In this document: positions 15,616 through 23,496 of the stretch, piece after piece
Layout: each line of letters begins with the position of its first letter
Numbering within the stretch: position 1 is the stretch's first letter
Origin: Verrucomicrobiia bacterium
Lineage (GTDB): Bacteria > Verrucomicrobiota > Verrucomicrobiia > Limisphaerales > UBA11358
Direction: 5' to 3'
Assembly: GCA_025451535.1 (NCBI GenBank)
Contig: JANWKE010000034.1
Location: forward strand, 1 to 43,517
DNA: 43,517 bases
Program-made: the position numbers and the translations under genes
The notes under the pieces: generated by a model
Databases searched by the model: none
What the model was told of the DNA's origin: nothing
Seen by the model: the letters and a program-made list of their open reading frames with translations, nothing else

Positions 15616-16302
15616 ATGCCGCGTCTGTTGTCATTCCGTCGCGTCCTGTTATTCGGCGTAGCTCTCAATCTATGTTTCATCGTCGTCCGCGTGTGGTCGT
15701 ACCGTCCACTGTGGGCGATGCCGGGAGCGTTCCGCTTTGTCGTGGAACCGGTAATCGGGCTGGCCGGTTGCGGGCTGTTCGTTGTGGCCGCGACAGCTGG
15801 GAAGCAGAGAGAGCGTCTGGACGGGCTGCGGCTTGCCACAGCCTGGGGAATGGCCGGCGGCGTATTGCTGGTCGTTCATATGGCCCTGGAAAATTTCGAG
15901 CGGCACGTTGGAGAAAACGCCGGGATCACCCTGGCATTCATGGTTACTACCTTCCTGCTGTGGGCAGTGACTGGATTCGTGGTGGCGCGCAACACGGCCA
16001 GTATCCTGCTCGGTTGCCGTGCCGGATGCTGGAGCGCGGTCATAAGCGTACTGGTGGCGGTGACGTTTGGATTCGTGCTGATGTTTTTTGACGTTCCGTC
16101 GCTCGACTACGTCGCCATCTGGCCGGAATTCAAACAAAGTGGCTGGACCGACGTGCAGGCCTTTGCCATCGCCAATACGTTGGGCGCAGGATTCAGCCAC
16201 TTGTTGGCGGGGCTGGTACTGGGCAGCCTCTTCGGAGTAATCGGTGGCAGTCTGGGCCGCCTCTGGCCCAGGTCTCCGGGACCGAAACAGAGCGCTCCCT
16301 GA
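15616..16302 (+). CDS. polytopic membrane protein of unknown function
   Basis: 228 residues from the ATG at 15616, chosen because MPRLLSFRRVLLFGVALN begins the first membrane helix; an in-frame ATG 45 bases earlier adds a repeat-derived tail. Six hydrophobic segments are visible, at roughly residues 9-30, 35-55, 70-90, 105-125, 133-155 and 185-212. Short charged loops contain RPLWAMPGAFRF and ENFERHVGENAG. No transporter or enzyme motif is recognised. The C-terminus is basic and cytoplasm-like (GRLWPRSPGPKQ). It stands alone between repeat-bearing gaps. Confidence 0.72.
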   Translation: MPRLLSFRRVLLFGVALNLCFIVVRVWSYRPLWAMPGAFRFVVEPVIGLAGCGLFVVAATAGKQRERLDGLRLATAWGMAGGVLLVVHMALENFERHVGENAGITLAFMVTTFLLWAVTGFVVARNTASILLGCRAGCWSAVISVLVAVTFGFVLMFFDVPSLDYVAIWPEFKQSGWTDVQAFAIANTLGAGFSHLLAGLVLGSLFGVIGGSLGRLWPRSPGPKQSAP

Positions 16303-16508
16303 GCCGGAGACCCTCAATCGCCAATGCTTTCAACCGTGGTTTGGAATCGCGCGAAGGCGCGACGGTGGCGAAGGTTTTTAAAAATGTTTTCCCTTCGTTT
16401 ACTTCGCGCTCTTCGCGCGAAACCCTCCGCGTCTTTGCGTCTCGGCAGTTAAAACCAGTCGGCCGTGGCATATGGCGTTTGCCTTAAGGGCTTGATACAG
16501 TTGGCAGC
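16303..16508. repeat. intergenic repeat cluster 8
   Basis: Plus-oriented units near 16395-16455 (CGCTCTTCGCGCGAAACCCT, CGTCTTTGCGTCTCGGCAGT followed by TAAAA) and a tail unit GGCATATGGCGTTTGCCTTA at about 16466-16485, immediately before the gene at 16509. Confidence 0.6.
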
Positions 16509-17021
16509 ATGCTCTGCCAGGAATGCAACGAACGTCAAGCCACGGTTCATCTCACCCAAATCATGGGCGATAAGATGACTAAGCGTGACCTGTGCGAGGT
16601 CTGTGGAAAGGAATTTGTGGACGCGGCCAAAAGCAACGGCCGCGTCTCGCTCGATACCATCGGATCCAATCCGACAGAGATGTTACTGTCGATCATTGTC
16701 GCCTCTGACCCTCGATATGCCAAGGACGCCTATCTTTTTGTGCAGGAGGGATTGACCAGAACCCTGAAAATGTATTGGGAGCCCGGCAAACCCGGGCACA
16801 TCTCCGGTGCTCAATTGCTGGACGGCTTGCGCGAACTCGCCATTGAATCGTTTGGCAAACGAGCCAAAGCCACTCTGAATGCCTGGGGCATTTTTAAGTG
16901 TGAGGATTTTGGTGAAATTATTTTCAATCTGGTCGAGGCGGGATTATTGGCCAAACAGGAAAAGGACACTAAGGCAGACTTTCAAGGCGGCTACGAATTT
17001 GACGCGGCCTTTCCGTCGTGA
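16509..17021 (+). CDS. McsA-like zinc finger fused to a Minf_1886 domain
   Basis: 170 residues. The N-terminus has two CxxC knuckles, CQEC (3-6) and CEVC (29-32), around VHLTQIMGDKMTKRDL. This is the zinc-finger layout of the N-terminal part of McsA and related UvrB/UvrC-motif proteins. From about residue 68 it is a Minf_1886-type domain (TIGR04138): AYLFVQEGLTRTLK, HISGAQLLDGLRELAIESFG, NAWGIFKCEDFGEIIFNLVE and DFQGGYEFDAAF. That family is described as restricted to Verrucomicrobia and Planctomycetes and has no known function. In McsA the zinc finger mediates partner binding and heavy-metal sensing, so a regulatory role is possible. The fusion supports the taxonomic assignment. Confidence 0.87.
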   Translation: MLCQECNERQATVHLTQIMGDKMTKRDLCEVCGKEFVDAAKSNGRVSLDTIGSNPTEMLLSIIVASDPRYAKDAYLFVQEGLTRTLKMYWEPGKPGHISGAQLLDGLRELAIESFGKRAKATLNAWGIFKCEDFGEIIFNLVEAGLLAKQEKDTKADFQGGYEFDAAFPS

Positions 17022-17056
17022 GCGTGTTGTCTGGCGGCTGCCGTAAAAAACAAAAA

Positions 17057-18166
17057 CTAAAGCCCCCGCACACACCGAAAGCCAATTTGGTCAAGGGCGT
17101 TGACCGCGTAGCCGTGGCTGACGCGAAACGCACAGCGCTCACCGCTGGCGTCGGCGCACCAACAGCCGCCGCGTATCACACGCTGGCTTCCTACCGCCAC
17201 TCCCGTTGGATTGGTGCCTCCCAAATACGGACTGCCTGGAACATACGGCGGCGCATAACAATCCCAACACCACTCCATTACGTTCCCCGCCATGTCGTAG
17301 AGACCATACCCATTTACATCAAACGAACCCACCGGACTCGGGCCGGTAGGATGGATGTTTGGCCCCAAATCATAGCTTTCACAGCTTGCGCAACCATAGT
17401 ATTGCGCTTGGTTTGCATGGATAAGATTACCCCACGGAAACCGCAGCCCGATTCCTCCCCCGCGGGCGGCCTTCTCCCATTCCGCTTCCGTCGGCAACCG
17501 ATACCCATTGGCCGACCAGTTGGCATAGACCGTGGTGCCACTGTCACCATTCGTGAACACCTGGGTAAAACCCGTGTCCGTGTAATAACACGGCGTCAGC
17601 CCCGCCTGCTGCGACCGCGCATTGCACCACTTCACACAATCAAACCAGTCCACCGTCTCCACCGGATAATTCGTTCCCGTGCCTCCATTCGCACCCGCAT
17701 TCACGAAATTGTAGCCCTGGCTCGTGGCATACGCATAGACGTTCGTCCACAGTCCATAATTGACCAGATTCACATCCATGACAAACGCCGACACATACAC
17801 ATTGGTTGGATTGGCGTCCGTGATATCAGGGTCGCCAATGGAATTACCGATCGTGAACCAGCCCGCCGGAATCAGGACCATGCCCGCAGGTGTGGACGCC
17901 ATGGGAACCAGGCGATAGAAGCCGGTGGGTGCCGCGTTCGTCACCACCATGGCGTTGACGGCGAACGCAGTTCTCGCCGTCGCCCAGTTGGTCGAGGAGA
18001 GGTTGGTGACGGTCTGCAACACATAGGTGGTGCTGCTGGCCGGCCAGTAAATAATGGATTGCCCGCCCGCCGGGAGGATGCCCAGATTCGTGACTTGCGC
18101 GAACGCGCACTGAACGCCAGCAATCAAGGCCAGCCCGACGAACAGGGAGTGCAGTTTGGTTTTCAC
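17057..18166 (-). CDS. exported SUMF1/formylglycine-generating-enzyme-like protein
   Basis: 369 residues. A signal peptide (MKTKLHSLFVGLALIAGVQC, cleavage near AFAQ) and a beta module (residues 30-95, YVLQTVTNLSSTNWATA to GFYRLVPMA) of the same kind as at the end of the GloVer protein precede a SUMF1 domain. Its marks are AGMVLIPAGWFTIG, PVETVDWFDCVKWCNARSQQ, NGYRLPTEAEWEKAARGG, RFPWGN, GLYDMAGNVMEWCWD and RVIRGGCW. Formylglycine-generating enzymes oxidise a cysteine in sulfatases. The end here, GGCWCADASGERCAFR, does not show the usual spaced active-site cysteine pair, so a binding or structural role in the same fold is as likely. No sulfatase gene is nearby. Confidence 0.85.
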   Translation of the reverse strand: MKTKLHSLFVGLALIAGVQCAFAQVTNLGILPAGGQSIIYWPASSTTYVLQTVTNLSSTNWATARTAFAVNAMVVTNAAPTGFYRLVPMASTPAGMVLIPAGWFTIGNSIGDPDITDANPTNVYVSAFVMDVNLVNYGLWTNVYAYATSQGYNFVNAGANGGTGTNYPVETVDWFDCVKWCNARSQQAGLTPCYYTDTGFTQVFTNGDSGTTVYANWSANGYRLPTEAEWEKAARGGGIGLRFPWGNLIHANQAQYYGCASCESYDLGPNIHPTGPSPVGSFDVNGYGLYDMAGNVMEWCWDCYAPPYVPGSPYLGGTNPTGVAVGSQRVIRGGCWCADASGERCAFRVSHGYAVNALDQIGFRCVRGL

Positions 18167-18254
18167 GGCATTTCGTTTGGCTTAAGCATGAAACACGGCC
18201 AAGAACATTCCTCGTTCCCGAGCGAAGTTCTGCCGTGCTAAATTGTTGGTTTTG

Positions 18255-18490
18255 AACCTTTCACGCCACTTAGATACACTCACAATTCCAAACTCTCGTC
18301 AACCCACCCTTTTTGTCCGCGTGCAGGCAAATCAGGGTGATCCCAAACCGAACAGTTTTCTGGTCGGTTTCAAGGAGGTTTCCGTCACCCAATCCCGAAA
18401 GCGCCCGCTCGCGATGTCTATCGGAGTTCGGGACTGGACATTGGACGTGCTGAACATTGTGCGGCGCATCGTTTCGAAGATCCGACCACC
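18255..18490 (+). pseudogene. DpnI-like fragment F1
   Basis: An open frame from 18243 to 18587 carries decayed DpnI-like sequence. LFVRVQANQGDPKPNSF sits where DpnI has its catalytic/winged-helix linker, then FKEVSVTQ (intact gene: LKEISIQQ), then DWTLDVLNIVRRIVSK (intact gene: GWTLDVLNIVRRMVSE). Nucleotide identity over the last 52 bases is about 83 percent (9 mismatches). It lacks insertion 2. It has a different 13-residue insertion, RKRPLAMSIGVR, between the Gln and the Trp, and that insertion is shared with fragment F5. The catalytic domain is missing. Confidence 0.8.
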
Positions 18491-18545
18491 CGCATGGCGA
18501 TGTGATCGCCGGCGGTTCGCGCGGAATCAGGAGGAAAGCGCTTCG

Positions 18546-18571
18546 TCGGTAATGTGTCATCACATTACCGA
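18546..18571. other. perfect 11-bp hairpin upstream of PEP-CTERM gene
   Basis: The arms TCGGTAATGTG and CACATTACCGA are separated by TCAT. There is no T-run after either side, so it is not a standard terminator. It follows GCGCTTCGTC, which resembles the loop sequence of the hairpins at 8299-8349. Confidence 0.75.
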
Positions 18572-18656
18572 TAATAAGATAAGATAAGCAAAATCATTGA
18601 CAAATGTTATTGGTTATGGTGTAATGCTCCTCATTCGCGAAGTGTTAGCCAGACAA

Positions 18657-19304
18657 ATGAGCTTGTTGAAAATAACCATATTGGCCGGTCTGATTGTGGG
18701 GCTACAGACCGCTCGCGCTCTTCAGTTTGATGATCAAAGCCCTTATTTCAGTTTCGTATGGGGGGACGGTGGTCTTCCTGCGAATATTTACAGTGTCGCT
18801 GGTGATCAAATTTCGCCTGATGGTCAGACCGTCACCATGTCCGGCAACTGCGGGCCGATTGATGGAGCGGATTTCCAGCAGGGCTTTGTCTTGGACTGGG
18901 GTGGTAATCTTGAGGGAACAATCGGACCCGGTGAACAATTTGTCGCAGACCTGAATTTCAGCGTGCAGGCTACAGGGGGTACTCTGGCGTGGAATTTTCT
19001 AGCTGAGATTGCCGGCGAGGGCATGATTGATACGAGCATGACGCCGATTGCGTTAAACGGGCAAGTTAATGGGGCGCAATTTGAATTTGAAACTCCGTCG
19101 TACGCACAACCTTATTGGAACGGCTTTGGCGGTTATTTGCAGGTGGACTGGGCGGGGTATAGTCCGACAGACACTCTTTCAATCAATGTGAGTTCGATCG
19201 AGATCACGTCTGTGCCTGAGCCTGATTCATTATATCTTACGATTGTGCCACTTTTGCTCGTACTCATTTACCGAGTACGTGGAGTTTGCCGGTCGCGGGG
19301 ATAA
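18657..19304 (+). CDS. PEP-CTERM-like exported protein
   Basis: 215 residues from the ATG at 18657, chosen because MSLLKITILAGLIVGLQTAR is a signal peptide; an upstream in-frame ATG at 18597 adds 20 unlikely residues. The mature part is beta-rich (FSFVWGDGGL, GNCGPIDGADFQQGF, LQVDWAGYSPTDTLSINVSS). The C-terminus is SVPEPDSLYL, a hydrophobic helix and RVRGVCRSRG, which is the PEP-CTERM sorting layout with a longer basic tail than usual. In this system exosortase cleaves at the PEP motif and the protein goes to the cell surface or extracellular matrix. No exosortase is in the window. GC is lower than in most neighbours. DpnI-like fragments flank it. Confidence 0.78.
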   Translation: MSLLKITILAGLIVGLQTARALQFDDQSPYFSFVWGDGGLPANIYSVAGDQISPDGQTVTMSGNCGPIDGADFQQGFVLDWGGNLEGTIGPGEQFVADLNFSVQATGGTLAWNFLAEIAGEGMIDTSMTPIALNGQVNGAQFEFETPSYAQPYWNGFGGYLQVDWAGYSPTDTLSINVSSIEITSVPEPDSLYLTIVPLLLVLIYRVRGVCRSRG

Positions 19305-19379
19305 AACGGAATTTATCGGTCGGTAAGTCTTACGGAAACAGGTCAGTCCTCACTTTTGACACAAAACGGCATAGACGCG

Positions 19380-19603
19380 GGTTGTTCCTCTCCCAAACTG
19401 ATCCGTCTTCGCATCCGCCTTCATCCGATTTCGACTGAGGCGCGGATTTGGCTGGTACGCACACCAGCGCACGGGGCTCGTAGCGTAGTCGTCCCGGCTG
19501 CGGGTTCAGGCGGCGTCCCGCCGCGAGAACGAACACGGAGCGAGACGCTCCTTGAACCCGCCGGCGCGGACGCCCGCGCTACGGACCCTGTCATCATCCT
19601 GGC
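19380..19603 (+). pseudogene. DpnI-like fragment F2 with insertion 2
   Basis: The plus strand reads CSSPKL (the zinc-knuckle segment of the intact gene, residues 37-42), then after an internal deletion LHPISTEARIWLVRTPAH, then the full insertion 2 (PPRERTRSETLLEPAGADAR) and ATDPVII. In the intact gene these are residues 188-247. The catalytic segment between them is gone. Nucleotide identity through the EARIWLVR segment is very high (GAGGCGCGGATTTGGCTGGT is identical in both). Confidence 0.85.
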
Positions 19604-20049
19604 AGCCGCATCCCCTAATATCTCCAAGCCCCGTAGGAGGCGGAATATACCGCTCCAGACGGAGCTTCGATTTTCGATGGGATTTTTCCCACAGATATGC
19701 CGCGCCTACGGCGCCGGGTGCCTCCGCGTCTTGGCGTCTCTGCGTTAAAAAGTTGTCCAGCGCGGTGTCTGGCGCTTGCCGTAACTGTTTTACAGGAGGT
19801 AACAGAGGAAACAGAGGTTTTCAGGTTTTGCAATTTCTCCGTTATCTCTGCCAGCTCGCGACGTGTCGGAGTTTGCTCCTGTAGAACCCGTGTTTTGTTA
19901 TTGCACGGCGACAGCTCGACGAGAACAATGCCGTTCACCTTCACCGTTCGCGTCAGGTTTGACTCCCGGTTTCGGTTCTCTATTGTGTTGCCGGGCGCGG
20001 AAGACTCTTTTTGAACGCAACAGCCGGTTGAAAGGCTCAAAAGATTGTG
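19604..20049. repeat. intergenic repeat cluster 9
   Basis: Repeat units at 19690-19750 (CGGGTGCCTCCGCGTCTTGG, CGTCTCTGCGTTAAAAAG) and a tail GGTGTCTGGCGCTTGCCGTA at about 19765-19784. An element at 19788-19882 is bounded by TTTACAGGAG and GCTCCTGTAG and contains AACAGAGGAAACAGAGG; its sister is at 25547-25628. From 19883 to 20049 nothing is recognised apart from the leader of the desaturase gene. Confidence 0.7.
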
Positions 20050-21081
20050 ATGACCAACGTTTTAAATCCAACCGCCATCCAGGCCGGGCCGGAGGCCGCG
20101 GCGTGGAAGGAGGTTGTGCGCAAATATCAGAAGCCTTCGACGTGGCGGGCACTGTGGCAGATTGTTGACACGCTCGTGCCGATTGGCGGGCTGTGGTATC
20201 TGATGTATTTGAGTCTGGCGGTTTCGTGGTGGCTGGTCGTGCCGCTGGCGGTCTTGATGGGCGCACTGCTGGTCCGGGTGTTTATCATTTTTCATGATTG
20301 CGGCCACGGTTCCTTTTTCAAATCAACGGCGGCCAACGACACGGTGGGGTTCCTCGCGGGCATCCTGACGTTCACGCCTTACTATCACTGGCGCTGGGAA
20401 CATGCCATTCATCACGGGGCGGCGGGCGACCTTGACCGGCGCGGCACGGGCGACGTATGGACACTGACGGTGCAGGAATATCTGGAGTCGTCGCGCTGGA
20501 GGAAATTTGCCTATCGGCTGGCGCGAAACCCGTTCGTGTTGTTCGTGCTGGCACCGCTGTACTTGTTCGTGATCCAGCAGCGGTTTCCCTCCACCAAATC
20601 CAATCTGCGCGAGCGCCATTCGGTTTACGCGATGAATGCCGCCCTGCTCGGCATGGTCGTGGGCTTGAGTTGTATTTTTGGCCTCTGGGCGTATCTGCTG
20701 ATTCAACTGATTGCGCTGATGGTGGCCGGCGGCGCGGGCGTGTGGCTGTTTTACGTTCAACACCAGTTTGAAGGCGTTTATTGGGAACGTGGCGGGGACT
20801 GGAGTTTTGTCGCCGCTGCGTTGCGGGGCAGTTCCTTCTACAAGCTGCCGCGCGTGTTGCAATGGTTTTCCGGCAACATCGGGTTCCATCACATCCATCA
20901 TTTGAGTCCGCGCATCCCCAATTACAACCTGGAAAAATGCCACCGGGCCGACCCGCTGTTTCAAGCTGTGAAACCCATCACCTTTTTCTCCAGCTTCAAA
21001 TCCCTGGCGTTCCGGCTCTGGGACGAGAAGGGCGGAAAACTCGTCGGCTTCCGGCATTTGAAAAATCTGCGAAGGCATTGA
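20050..21081 (+). CDS. membrane fatty acid desaturase
   Basis: 343 residues from the ATG at 20050, directly after an in-frame GTG. Three histidine boxes of the membrane di-iron desaturases are present: HDCGH (82-86), HAIHH (118-122) and HHIHH near residue 278 (NIGFHHIHHLSPRIPNYNL). The spacing and the NYNL segment after the third box are typical of acyl-lipid delta-12/omega-6-type desaturases. These introduce a double bond into membrane-lipid acyl chains using oxygen and reduced ferredoxin. Four to five membrane segments surround the boxes. Length is normal for the family. The regiospecificity cannot be read from the sequence. The gene stands alone. Confidence 0.9.
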   Translation: MTNVLNPTAIQAGPEAAAWKEVVRKYQKPSTWRALWQIVDTLVPIGGLWYLMYLSLAVSWWLVVPLAVLMGALLVRVFIIFHDCGHGSFFKSTAANDTVGFLAGILTFTPYYHWRWEHAIHHGAAGDLDRRGTGDVWTLTVQEYLESSRWRKFAYRLARNPFVLFVLAPLYLFVIQQRFPSTKSNLRERHSVYAMNAALLGMVVGLSCIFGLWAYLLIQLIALMVAGGAGVWLFYVQHQFEGVYWERGGDWSFVAAALRGSSFYKLPRVLQWFSGNIGFHHIHHLSPRIPNYNLEKCHRADPLFQAVKPITFFSSFKSLAFRLWDEKGGKLVGFRHLKNLRRH

Positions 21082-21218
21082 GGCAGCGGAACCGGTCGGC
21101 CCGGGCCCCTGGCGATTGCCGTGACATCGCCTTGTGCTTATACCCGAGATAGCCCGTAAACGAGCGCACCGCCGTCGCACCAACAAGATTCAGTGTGGGG
21201 ATGCGATCAAGATTCAAC

Positions 21219-21794
21219 TCATCCGTTTGCGGGTTCATACTGGAGGACGACCACCCCGCAAGCAAAGGGAGCGGCCTTTTTCAGTGCGAATTTTCGTGGT
21301 TCGCTCAGACCCGAGAAGATGCTCATTCCTTTGCCAATGGCCGTTGGATGCAGGAACAGGTGGTACTCGTCAATAAGCCCTTCTTGAAGGAGCGACGAAA
21401 CAAAACCCGCGCCGCCATATACGATAATGTCGGTTCCGTCTTTCTGTTTTTTCAGATTATTGACCTCGGTCGAGAGATTTCCTTTCGCAAGCACGGTGTT
21501 CTTCCAGGAGGATTTCTCCAGCGTTCTTGAGAACACGACCTTCGGGGTTTCCACCATTTTCCTGGCCAACGCGAAATCCGGATCACCGGGCCTGGTCACC
21601 ACGCTCTCCCAATGGGAGACGAAGCCAGCGGTCATTTTCCTTCCGAGCAGAATAGTCCCAACGGGGCCGTTCAATTCGATGATGTGGGCTTTGAGTTTGT
21701 CGTCCATATCCCACGTCATCCAATTCAATTCACCATTCGGACCCGCGACATATCCATCAACGGAGATTGCAGCCTGTAGTTTGAGTTTTCTCAT
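21219..21794 (-). CDS. dihydrofolate-reductase-like (RibD C-terminal domain) protein
   Basis: 191 residues. The domain begins KLQAAISVDGYVAGPNGELN and continues with GTILLGRKMTAGF, KVVFSRTLEKSSW, DIIVYGGAGFVSSLLQEGL and IDEYHLFLHPTAIGKGMSIF. These are the nucleotide-binding and core motifs of the RibD_C/YyaP-like reductases, which have the dihydrofolate reductase fold and use NADPH. Riboflavin synthesis is unlikely because there is no deaminase domain and no rib gene nearby. The substrate is unknown. Length is normal. It is convergent with the desaturase and has a 370-base upstream gap. Confidence 0.88.
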   Translation of the reverse strand: MRKLKLQAAISVDGYVAGPNGELNWMTWDMDDKLKAHIIELNGPVGTILLGRKMTAGFVSHWESVVTRPGDPDFALARKMVETPKVVFSRTLEKSSWKNTVLAKGNLSTEVNNLKKQKDGTDIIVYGGAGFVSSLLQEGLIDEYHLFLHPTAIGKGMSIFSGLSEPRKFALKKAAPFACGVVVLQYEPANG

Positions 21795-22166
21795 AAATTG
21801 TAAAGAGATGACTGGTCAACCGGGATTTCCCATTTGGTTTATTGCCCGCGAACGGCCTGATCCTTTTTTGAAATATTCTTCCTGCGGCAAGGGTTTGCAA
21901 GTCCATTTCTCAGTCCGCCCCCGTTTGTCTCCGGCACAGTGGGCGGCACGTGCGCCGATTTATCCTTTCCATTTAGCCGGACAGCATGAAAAATCTGAAT
22001 TGGATTTTTTGGAAGAAATTCAAACGGTTACTGGCATTGATCTGGCCGGGAGCCGGGCCATCCGGCCACTGGCGTTGTCGTAAAATAATCCGGAGGTTGG
22101 ACAGGTTTTGCCCGGGCGGTTGTGTTATCGTATCGCCGCCCACTAAACGATTGCGAAAGGGAATTC
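21795..22166. other. divergent gap, no gene supported
   Basis: 372 bases between the divergent reductase and cupin genes. A frame beginning at 21986 (MKNLNWIFWKKFKRLLALIW) looks like a basic amphipathic or membrane start, but it runs out of frame into the cupin gene and has no family support. The stretch presumably contains both promoters; none was assigned. Confidence 0.4.
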
Positions 22167-22646
22167 ATGCAAAAGGTGAACACGAACAAAATGGAGGAGT
22201 TGTCCTGGTCGTCGCCCAGGGGCAAATTCGCCGGTGCCGGCAAGCAGGTTTCGGAAGCGTTGGGACGCAAACCGCAGTCCACGGATTTGATGGAGCGGCA
22301 TCCGTTCGATGTGGAGATTGCCCGCATCCCGGCGGGACAAACGAATTGCCCGTATCACTCACACAGCGCGCAATGGGAGTTTTACCACGTCATTTCCGGC
22401 CGGGGCATCGTCCGGCACAAGGATGGCACCACGGCAATTGAACCCGGCGACGCCTTCCTCTTCAAACCCGGCGAACCCCATCAGCTGACCAACCATGGTA
22501 AGGAGGACCTGGTTCTTTATGTGGTGGCGGACAATCCGCTGGGCGAGTCCTGTCATTATCCTGACAGTCAGAAATGGATCGTACGGTCACCCGAACGCCG
22601 GCTGATCCGTTCCGAACCGTTGGACTATTACGATGGTGAGGAATAA
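22167..22646 (+). CDS. cupin-domain protein
   Basis: 159 residues from the ATG at 22167, preceded by GAAAGGG. Longer starts upstream add residues foreign to the domain. The single cupin barrel has the metal-ligand motif HSHSAQWEFYHVISG (two His and a Glu) and the second motif PGDAFLFKPGEPHQLTNHG with the fourth His. Such proteins bind one metal ion and act as sugar isomerases, dioxygenases or small-molecule binders; this one cannot be assigned further. The conserved ending LDYYDGEE suggests a defined subfamily. It is followed by a repeat gap and then the convergent toxin-antitoxin pair. Confidence 0.85.
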   Translation: MQKVNTNKMEELSWSSPRGKFAGAGKQVSEALGRKPQSTDLMERHPFDVEIARIPAGQTNCPYHSHSAQWEFYHVISGRGIVRHKDGTTAIEPGDAFLFKPGEPHQLTNHGKEDLVLYVVADNPLGESCHYPDSQKWIVRSPERRLIRSEPLDYYDGEE

Positions 22647-22821
22647 GTCCTGGTCTGCGGCCACCAACGTTAACCCCGTTTGCTCCTGTGAATTTAAATC
22701 CGCGTTTATCTGAGTTCATCTGCGGTTGTCAGGCGGTTGAAAGTTGAATGTTTGCCTTTGTGTTCTTTGCGTTCTCTGCGGTTAAAAATGTGGGTCGTGG
22801 CGTCTGGCGTTTGCCGTGATT
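22647..22821. repeat. intergenic repeat cluster 10 with tail unit
   Basis: GCTCCTGTGAATTTAAATCC, GAGTTCATCTGCGGTTGTCA, GGCGGTTGAAAGTTGAATGT and TTTGCGTTCTCTGCGGTTAA in succession, then a tail TCGTGGCGTCTGGCGTTTGC ending CGTGAT. The tail abuts the 3' end of the toxin reading frame. Confidence 0.7.
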
Positions 22822-23082
22822 TTAGAGTTCCCGAAGCAGGCGTTCGTATTCGTCGTGGGTGCCAATCCAGAACCAGAGCTATCCTTCCGGGACGGCCACG
22901 GCCAGGGCGCGATGGCCGCTGCCAAAACAAGCCCGCCAAAAGCGTCCACGTTTCTGAAAACGCAGGGACCCGTGTTGTGGATTTTCCTTCCAAAGCCGGT
23001 AGGCTTTGCGGGCAGCAGCCCGGGCGTTGGGTGAAAGTGAAGCGTAAGTCCGCCAGAAATCAGGACTGGTCAATGATTTCAT
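22822..23082 (-). pseudogene. RelE/HigB-like toxin interrupted by an amber codon
   Basis: The frame of 87 codons reads KSLTSPDFWRTYASL, ARAAARKAYRLWKENPQHGS, LRFQKRGRFWRACFGSGHRA and ALAVAVPEG, then TAG at 22879-22881, then in the same frame LWFWIGTHDEYERLLREL and TAA. The part after the stop is the expected C-terminal strand and helix of RelE/HigB-type toxins (WFWIGxHDEYxxLL). The gene therefore looks broken by one nonsense change, and the 67-residue product would lack the last strand. Toxins of this superfamily cut mRNA at the ribosome. The start overlaps the antitoxin gene by 23 bases, the normal layout for such a pair. A sequencing error cannot be excluded. Confidence 0.8.
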
Positions 23083-23287
23083 CGAGCGGTTTCACGCGTC
23101 CGGCGCGGTAATCTCCGACGGCTTTTTCCGCAAGCTGGTCGAGTTTGCCGGCCGCTATGTCCGCGTCAATTTGCCCGTCCCACTTTTCATCGAGGTATTG
23201 TTGCAACCAGACGGCGATTTTCTGCGCCTCAGCCAGTGGAAGCGCCTGCAAGGCATTTTCGATTTCAGCCACCGTACTCATGACCAT
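23060..23287 (-). CDS. antitoxin of a type II toxin-antitoxin pair
   Basis: 75 residues; the most likely start is the second Met (23281, MSTVAEIENALQALPLAEAQ). The N-terminal part is a short dimerising segment, and the C-terminal half (DGQIDADIAAGKLDQLAEKA, VGDYRAGRVKPLDEI) is the acidic, flexible toxin-wrapping region usual in antitoxins paired with RelE/HigB-type toxins. It overlaps the toxin start by 23 bases and lies upstream of it in the same operon. If the toxin is truly inactivated by its amber codon, this gene is under relaxed selection. Pairing and order are clear; the exact subfamily is not. Confidence 0.8.
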   Translation of the reverse strand: MVMSTVAEIENALQALPLAEAQKIAVWLQQYLDEKWDGQIDADIAAGKLDQLAEKAVGDYRAGRVKPLDEIIDQS

Positions 23288-23496
23288 AGTTTAATCCAGC
23301 AGCGAGCGTGTCGCAACGGCCTTTTCGTCGCGTCGAACCGCATTGGGGCATTGACGAAGCAATGCCCTCCAGGAAAATGATTTCTCTGCGTTCATCCGCG
23401 TCATCTGTGGTTGAAATGCCCGTTTTTTCTATCTCCGCGTCTTTGCGTCCCGGCGTTAAAAAATTTATCAACCGCGGCCGCTGACGGTTGAAATCA
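23288..23496. repeat. intergenic repeat cluster 11 with CTTCGT-type hairpin
   Basis: A perfect hairpin at 23346-23367 with stem GGGCATTG/CAATGCCC and loop ACGAAG matches the one at 8328-8349. Plus-oriented units follow: CTCTGCGTTCATCCGCGTCA near 23384, TCATCTGTGGTTGAAATG near 23400 and CTCCGCGTCTTTGCGTCCCG near 23434. Confidence 0.75.

Noticed and set aside
17057-18166. True formylglycine-generating enzyme serving a local sulfatase
   Set aside because: The active-site cysteine spacing is not evident and no sulfatase gene is in the window.
17018-18241. A 407-residue plus-strand frame across the SUMF1 gene
   Set aside because: Arg/His-rich antisense composition; the minus strand carries SUMF1 motifs in order.
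19380-19603. Fragment F2 as a short functional gene
   Set aside because: It lacks the catalytic region, has an internal deletion and is closed by repeat sequence; it reads only as a remnant.
21986-22441. Plus-strand frame beginning MKNLNWIFWKKF
   Set aside because: It overlaps the cupin gene out of frame and has no motif beyond its first 20 residues.
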